Shown: one piece after another, positions 60,385 through 64,000 of the stretch
Numbering within the stretch: the first letter of the stretch is position 1
Layout of the letters: every line of letters begins with the position of its first letter
Origin: Streptomyces sp. ALI-76-A
GTDB taxonomy: Bacteria > Actinomycetota > Actinomycetes > Streptomycetales > Streptomycetaceae
Assembly (NCBI RefSeq): GCF_030287445.1
Contig: NZ_JASVWB010000002.1
Span: 6,324,001 to 6,388,000 of the forward strand
DNA: 64,000 nt
Direction of reading: 5' to 3'
Made by a program: the position numbers and the translations under genes
The notes under the pieces: model-generated
What the model saw: the letters and a program-made list of their open reading frames with translations, nothing else
The model's database searches: none
What the model was told of the DNA's origin: nothing

Positions 60385-63117
60385 ATGGCCTCACGTCCCT
60401 CCGCAGCCAAGAAGCCCGCCAAGAAGGCGGCCGCTCCCGCGAAGGCTCCGGCGAAGAAGGCCGTGGCGAAAAAGGCCCCCGCGAAGAAGGCGCCCGCCAA
60501 AAGGGCCACGGCGAGGAAGGCAGCGCCTGTCCGGCCGGCGCCCAGCCCCACCGGGGGCGTCTACCGGCTCGTGCGCGCCCTCTGGCTGGGTCTGGCGCAC
60601 GCGGTCGGCGCGGTGTTCCGCGGGATAGGGCAGGGCGCGAAGAACCTCGACCCCGCCCACCGGAAGGACGGCGTGGCGCTGCTGCTGCTCGCACTCGGGC
60701 TGATCGTCGCCGCCGGTACCTGGTCCAACCTGCAAGGACCCGTCGGTGACCTCGTCGAGATGCTGGTCACCGGTGCCTTCGGCCGGCTCGACCTGCTGGT
60801 GCCGATACTGCTCACGGTCATCGCGGTCCGCTTCATCCGGCACCCGGAGCAGCCGGAGGCCAACGGGCGCATCGTGATCGGGCTGTCCGCGCTGGTCATC
60901 GGTGTGCTCGGCCAGGTCCACATCGCCTGCGGCTCGCCCGCCCGCAGCGTCGGCATGCAGGCGATAAGGGACGCCGGCGGCCTCATCGGCTGGGGTGCGG
61001 CGACCCCGTTGACGTACACCATGGGCGAGGTGCTCGCCGTACCGCTGCTCGTGCTGCTCACGGTCTTCGGACTGCTCGTCGTCACGGCGACCCCGGTCAA
61101 CGCCATCCCACAGCGGCTGCGGTTGCTCGGTGTGAAGCTCGGCATCGTCCACGATCCCGTCCAGGACGAGTTCGTCGAGGACGAGCGGTACGACGACGAG
61201 CGCTACGAGGACCAGTGGCGCGAGGCGCTGCCCGCGCGCACCCGCAGACGCTCCCCCGCCCCGGCGGAGTACGACCCCGAGGGCGCGGAACAGGAGGCGC
61301 TCACCAGGCGCCGTGGCCGCCCCCGGCGTTCCGCCGTGCCGCAGCCCGACATGAACCGGCCGCGGGACGCCGTGGACGTCGCCGCGGCCGCCGCCGCCGC
61401 GCTCGACGGAGCGGTCCTGCACGGCATGCCGCCCTCGCCGATCGTCGCCGACCTCACCCAGGGCGTGAGCGCGGGGGACCGTGAGGAGACGACGCCCACG
61501 CCGACCTCCGTTCTGGCGCCGACCGCCAGGCCGCGACAGGAGAAGCTCGACACGCCCCGCAAGGGGGAGGTCCGGGACCTCACCAAGGCGCCGCCGAGCG
61601 CGCCGCGCGAGCTGCCGCCGCGCGCCGAGCAGCTCCAGCTCTCCGGTGACATCACCTACGCGCTGCCCTCGCTCGACCTCCTCACGCGCGGGGGCCCCGG
61701 CAAGGCGCGCAGCGCCGCCAACGACGCCGTGGTCGCCTCGCTCACCAACGTCTTCACCGAGTTCAAGGTCGACGCCGCCGTCACCGGCTTCACCCGCGGG
61801 CCGACGGTCACCCGCTACGAGGTGGAACTGGGCCCAGCCGTGAAGGTCGAGCGGATCACGGCGCTCGCGAAGAACATCGCGTACGCCGTCGCCAGCCCGG
61901 ACGTGCGGATCATCAGCCCGATCCCCGGCAAGTCGGCCGTCGGCATCGAGATCCCGAACACCGACCGGGAGATGGTCAACCTCGGTGACGTGCTGCGGCT
62001 GGCCGAGTCCGCGGAGGACGACGACCCGATGCTGGTCGCCTTCGGCAAGGACGTCGAGGGCGGTTATGTCATGCACTCGCTGGCGAAGATGCCGCACATA
62101 CTGGTCGCCGGCGCCACCGGGTCCGGCAAGTCGTCCTGCATCAACTGCCTGATCACGTCGATCATGATGCGGGCGACACCGGAGGACGTCCGGATGATCC
62201 TGGTCGACCCCAAGCGCGTCGAGCTGACCGCCTACGAGGGCATCCCACACCTGATCACGCCGATCATCACCAACCCCAAGCGGGCCGCCGAGGCGCTCCA
62301 GTGGGTCGTACGGGAGATGGACCTCCGGTACGACGACCTCGCCGCGTACGGCTACCGCCACATCGACGACTTCAACCGCGCGGTGCGCGAGGGCAAGGTC
62401 AAGCCTCCCGAGGGCAGCGAGCGCGAGCTCCAGCCGTACCCCTACCTGCTGGTGATCGTCGACGAGCTCGCCGACCTGATGATGGTCGCCCCGCGCGACG
62501 TCGAGGACTCCATCGTGCGCATCACGCAGCTCGCGCGCGCGGCCGGCATCCATCTGGTGCTCGCCACGCAGCGGCCGTCGGTGGACGTCGTCACCGGTCT
62601 GATCAAGGCGAACGTGCCCTCGCGGCTGGCCTTCGCCACCTCCTCGCTCGCCGACTCACGGGTCATCCTCGACCAGCCCGGGGCCGAGAAACTGATCGGC
62701 AAGGGTGACGGCCTGTTCCTGCCGATGGGGGCCAACAAGCCCACCCGTATGCAGGGCGCCTTCGTGACCGAGGAGGAGGTCGCGGTCGTCGTCCAGCACT
62801 GCAAGGACCAGATGGCGCCGGTCTTCCGGGAAGACGTCACCGTGGGCACCAAGCAGAAGAAGGAGATCGACGAGGAGATCGGCGACGATCTCGACCTGCT
62901 GTGCCAGGCGGCCGAGCTGGTGGTCTCCACGCAGTTCGGGTCCACGTCGATGCTTCAGCGCAAGCTGCGGGTCGGGTTCGCGAAGGCCGGCCGGCTCATG
63001 GACCTCATGGAGTCCCGGGGGATCGTCGGACCGAGCGAGGGCTCGAAGGCGCGTGACGTTCTTGTGAAGCCTGACGAGTTGGACGGCGTGCTCGCGGTGA
63101 TCCGCGGGGAGGCTTAG
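60385..63117 (+). CDS. ftsK: DNA translocase FtsK
   Basis: 910 residues from ATG 60385 (MASRPSAAKKPAKKAAAPAK); GTG 60349 is an alternative and neither has a strong site. An N-terminal Lys/Ala/Pro-rich basic stretch (1-50) of histone-H1-like character precedes four membrane helices (about 85-235). A charged linker leads to the ATPase motor with Walker A Lys582 in GATGSGKSSC and Walker B LLVIVDELADLMM. The C-terminal gamma domain (LCQAAELVVSTQFGSTSMLQ) should read KOPS-like sites. FtsK moves chromosomes at closing septa, in Streptomyces during sporulation. Confidence 0.96.
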   Translation: MASRPSAAKKPAKKAAAPAKAPAKKAVAKKAPAKKAPAKRATARKAAPVRPAPSPTGGVYRLVRALWLGLAHAVGAVFRGIGQGAKNLDPAHRKDGVALLLLALGLIVAAGTWSNLQGPVGDLVEMLVTGAFGRLDLLVPILLTVIAVRFIRHPEQPEANGRIVIGLSALVIGVLGQVHIACGSPARSVGMQAIRDAGGLIGWGAATPLTYTMGEVLAVPLLVLLTVFGLLVVTATPVNAIPQRLRLLGVKLGIVHDPVQDEFVEDERYDDERYEDQWREALPARTRRRSPAPAEYDPEGAEQEALTRRRGRPRRSAVPQPDMNRPRDAVDVAAAAAAALDGAVLHGMPPSPIVADLTQGVSAGDREETTPTPTSVLAPTARPRQEKLDTPRKGEVRDLTKAPPSAPRELPPRAEQLQLSGDITYALPSLDLLTRGGPGKARSAANDAVVASLTNVFTEFKVDAAVTGFTRGPTVTRYEVELGPAVKVERITALAKNIAYAVASPDVRIISPIPGKSAVGIEIPNTDREMVNLGDVLRLAESAEDDDPMLVAFGKDVEGGYVMHSLAKMPHILVAGATGSGKSSCINCLITSIMMRATPEDVRMILVDPKRVELTAYEGIPHLITPIITNPKRAAEALQWVVREMDLRYDDLAAYGYRHIDDFNRAVREGKVKPPEGSERELQPYPYLLVIVDELADLMMVAPRDVEDSIVRITQLARAAGIHLVLATQRPSVDVVTGLIKANVPSRLAFATSSLADSRVILDQPGAEKLIGKGDGLFLPMGANKPTRMQGAFVTEEEVAVVVQHCKDQMAPVFREDVTVGTKQKKEIDEEIGDDLDLLCQAAELVVSTQFGSTSMLQRKLRVGFAKAGRLMDLMESRGIVGPSEGSKARDVLVKPDELDGVLAVIRGEA

Positions 63118-63276
63118 AAAGAGCCCGAGCCGGGTGGTCGACCGTGACGCAGCCGTAAGGGATCATTGGGCAACCGTTTCCCATCCGCGTACGTCAAGTT
63201 GAGGGAAGCGACAAGCTGCTGCCCCACCATCGGCGTGTCCGGCCATACCGATGGCGTACAAAGTGCCACCGCCCGG

Positions 63277-63307
63277 TTGCCCCACCCTTTCGTACCCCCC
63301 CTAGACT
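63277..63307 (+). promoter_or_regulatory. Candidate promoter of the RodZ-like gene
   Basis: TTGCCC (63277-63282), 19 bases, TAGACT (63302-63307). Transcription would start near 63313, giving a leader of about 38 bases. Confidence 0.45.
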
Positions 63308-63350
63308 GAACCCCCAGCACAGGCGGCTAAAACGCTCGAAAGGCGCCCCC

Positions 63351-64000
63351 GTGTCCCTCGGCAACTCCCCTGAAGACGAGCGTCCGTTCGAAGACGACCG
63401 TGAGGAAGCCCGCCTCTCGATCGGCCATGCCCTCCGGCAGGCCCGTATCGCTGCCGGGCTGACCGTCGACGACGTCAGTTCCGCCACCCGGGTGCGCATC
63501 ACCATCGTGCACGCCATCGAGGCGGACGACTTCGGCCCGTGCGGCGGAGACGTATACGCCCGCGGGCACATCCGGACCCTGGCCAAGGCCGTCCGGCTCG
63601 ACCCCGCCCCGCTGCTCGCCCAGTTCGACGACGCCCACGGCGGCCGCCCCGCCCCGACGCCGGCCGCACCCCTGTTCGAGGCGGAACGCATCCGTCCGGA
63701 GCGGCGCGGGCCCAACTGGACCGCGGCCATGGTGGCCGCGATCGTCGCCGTCGTCGGGTTCGTCGCGTTCACCGCGTTCAAGGGCGACAGCGACTCGGGT
63801 TCGACGAAGCTCGCCGAGGGCTCCCAGCCCTCGGCCAGCACCACCGCATCGCCCACCCCGAAGAACGACAAGCCCGAGGACCCGAAGCCGGAACCCTCGG
63901 ACAGCGCCATCGCCGCCGCGCCGCTGGACAAGGTGACCGTCCAGGTCAGCGCCACCGACGGGAAGAGCTGGATCTCGGCCAAGGACCACAACGGCCGGCT
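63351..64000 (+). CDS. RodZ-like helix-turn-helix membrane protein (3' end outside window)
   Basis: Start GTG 63351 (VSLGNSPEDERPFEDDREEA), with GAAAGG eight bases upstream; runs off the window after 216 codons. Residues 20-95 are an HTH_25 domain of RodZ type (SIGHALRQARIAAGLTVDDV, YARGHIRTLAKAVRLDP). One membrane helix lies at about 122-143 (NWTAAMVAAIVAVVGFVAF). A Ser/Thr/Pro/Lys linker and the start of a DUF4115-type domain (VTVQVSATDGKSWISAKDHN) follow. RodZ links MreB to the cell-wall machinery in other bacteria; in Streptomyces the role of this protein is less clear to me. Confidence 0.85.
   Translation, partial: MSLGNSPEDERPFEDDREEARLSIGHALRQARIAAGLTVDDVSSATRVRITIVHAIEADDFGPCGGDVYARGHIRTLAKAVRLDPAPLLAQFDDAHGGRPAPTPAAPLFEAERIRPERRGPNWTAAMVAAIVAVVGFVAFTAFKGDSDSGSTKLAEGSQPSASTTASPTPKNDKPEDPKPEPSDSAIAAAPLDKVTVQVSATDGKSWISAKDHNGR

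Overview
The window is high-G+C actinobacterial DNA that reads as a Streptomyces chromosome core segment. Support: third-position G/C bias, GTG/TTG starts behind GGAGG-type sites, an rRNA operon without spacer tRNA, and the gene order infB-DUF503-rbfA-truB-ribF ... rpsO-pnp-M16 protease-dapB-thyX-dapA-rnj-rrn-osaC/osaA/osaB-ftsK. From memory this matches the region of S. coelicolor that carries osaABC; no comparison was run.

Layout. 1-2128: end of infB, a DUF503 gene, rbfA and truB (translation and ribosome maturation). 2535-6434: a 1299-aa protein joining a trypsin-like domain, whose nucleophile position is Ala, to a P-loop ATPase; it sits between truB and ribF (6779-7726). 7830-32424: a type VII (ESX) secretion locus with a proline-rich MinD-like ATPase (-), an unknown (-), eccE (-), eccB (+), a mycosin (+), a three-gene minus-strand module of lipoprotein, 777-aa DUF6571-like protein and helical WXG-like protein, two plus-strand substrate-like genes, a second mycosin, esxB, esxA, eccC (-) and eccD (+). 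No eccA or espG is visible. The middle of this locus (about 17.4-25.5 kb) looks clearly less G+C-rich than its flanks.

32930-43887: a DUF397 gene, rpsO, pnp, an M16 peptidase, dapB, a TPR membrane protein, a PH-domain protein, a small membrane protein, thyX, dapA and an RNase J. 44390-49566: 16S-23S-5S rRNA with leader antitermination boxes and a perfect processing stem around 23S. 49666-50510: a shortened DegT-like gene and tRNA-Thr(GGU). 50564-60178: the osa stress-signalling set, with osaC (kinase/PAS/GAF/PP2C, minus strand) divergent from osaA (hybrid kinase with about 12 HAMP units) and osaB (response regulator). 60385-64000: ftsK and the start of a RodZ-like gene.

Functional links. EccB-EccC-EccD-EccE would form the ESX membrane channel, EsxA/EsxB the secreted pair, and the mycosins the membrane-tethered proteases. 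RNase J and PNPase are the RNA-decay enzymes. DapA and DapB feed lysine and diaminopimelate synthesis. OsaABC is linked to osmoadaptation in Streptomyces. Long non-coding stretches with degenerate tandem repeats occur at 6455-6670, 11565-12010 and 32511-32710.

The best candidates for something undescribed are the inactive-protease/P-loop protein and the three-gene DUF6571 module inside the ESX locus.
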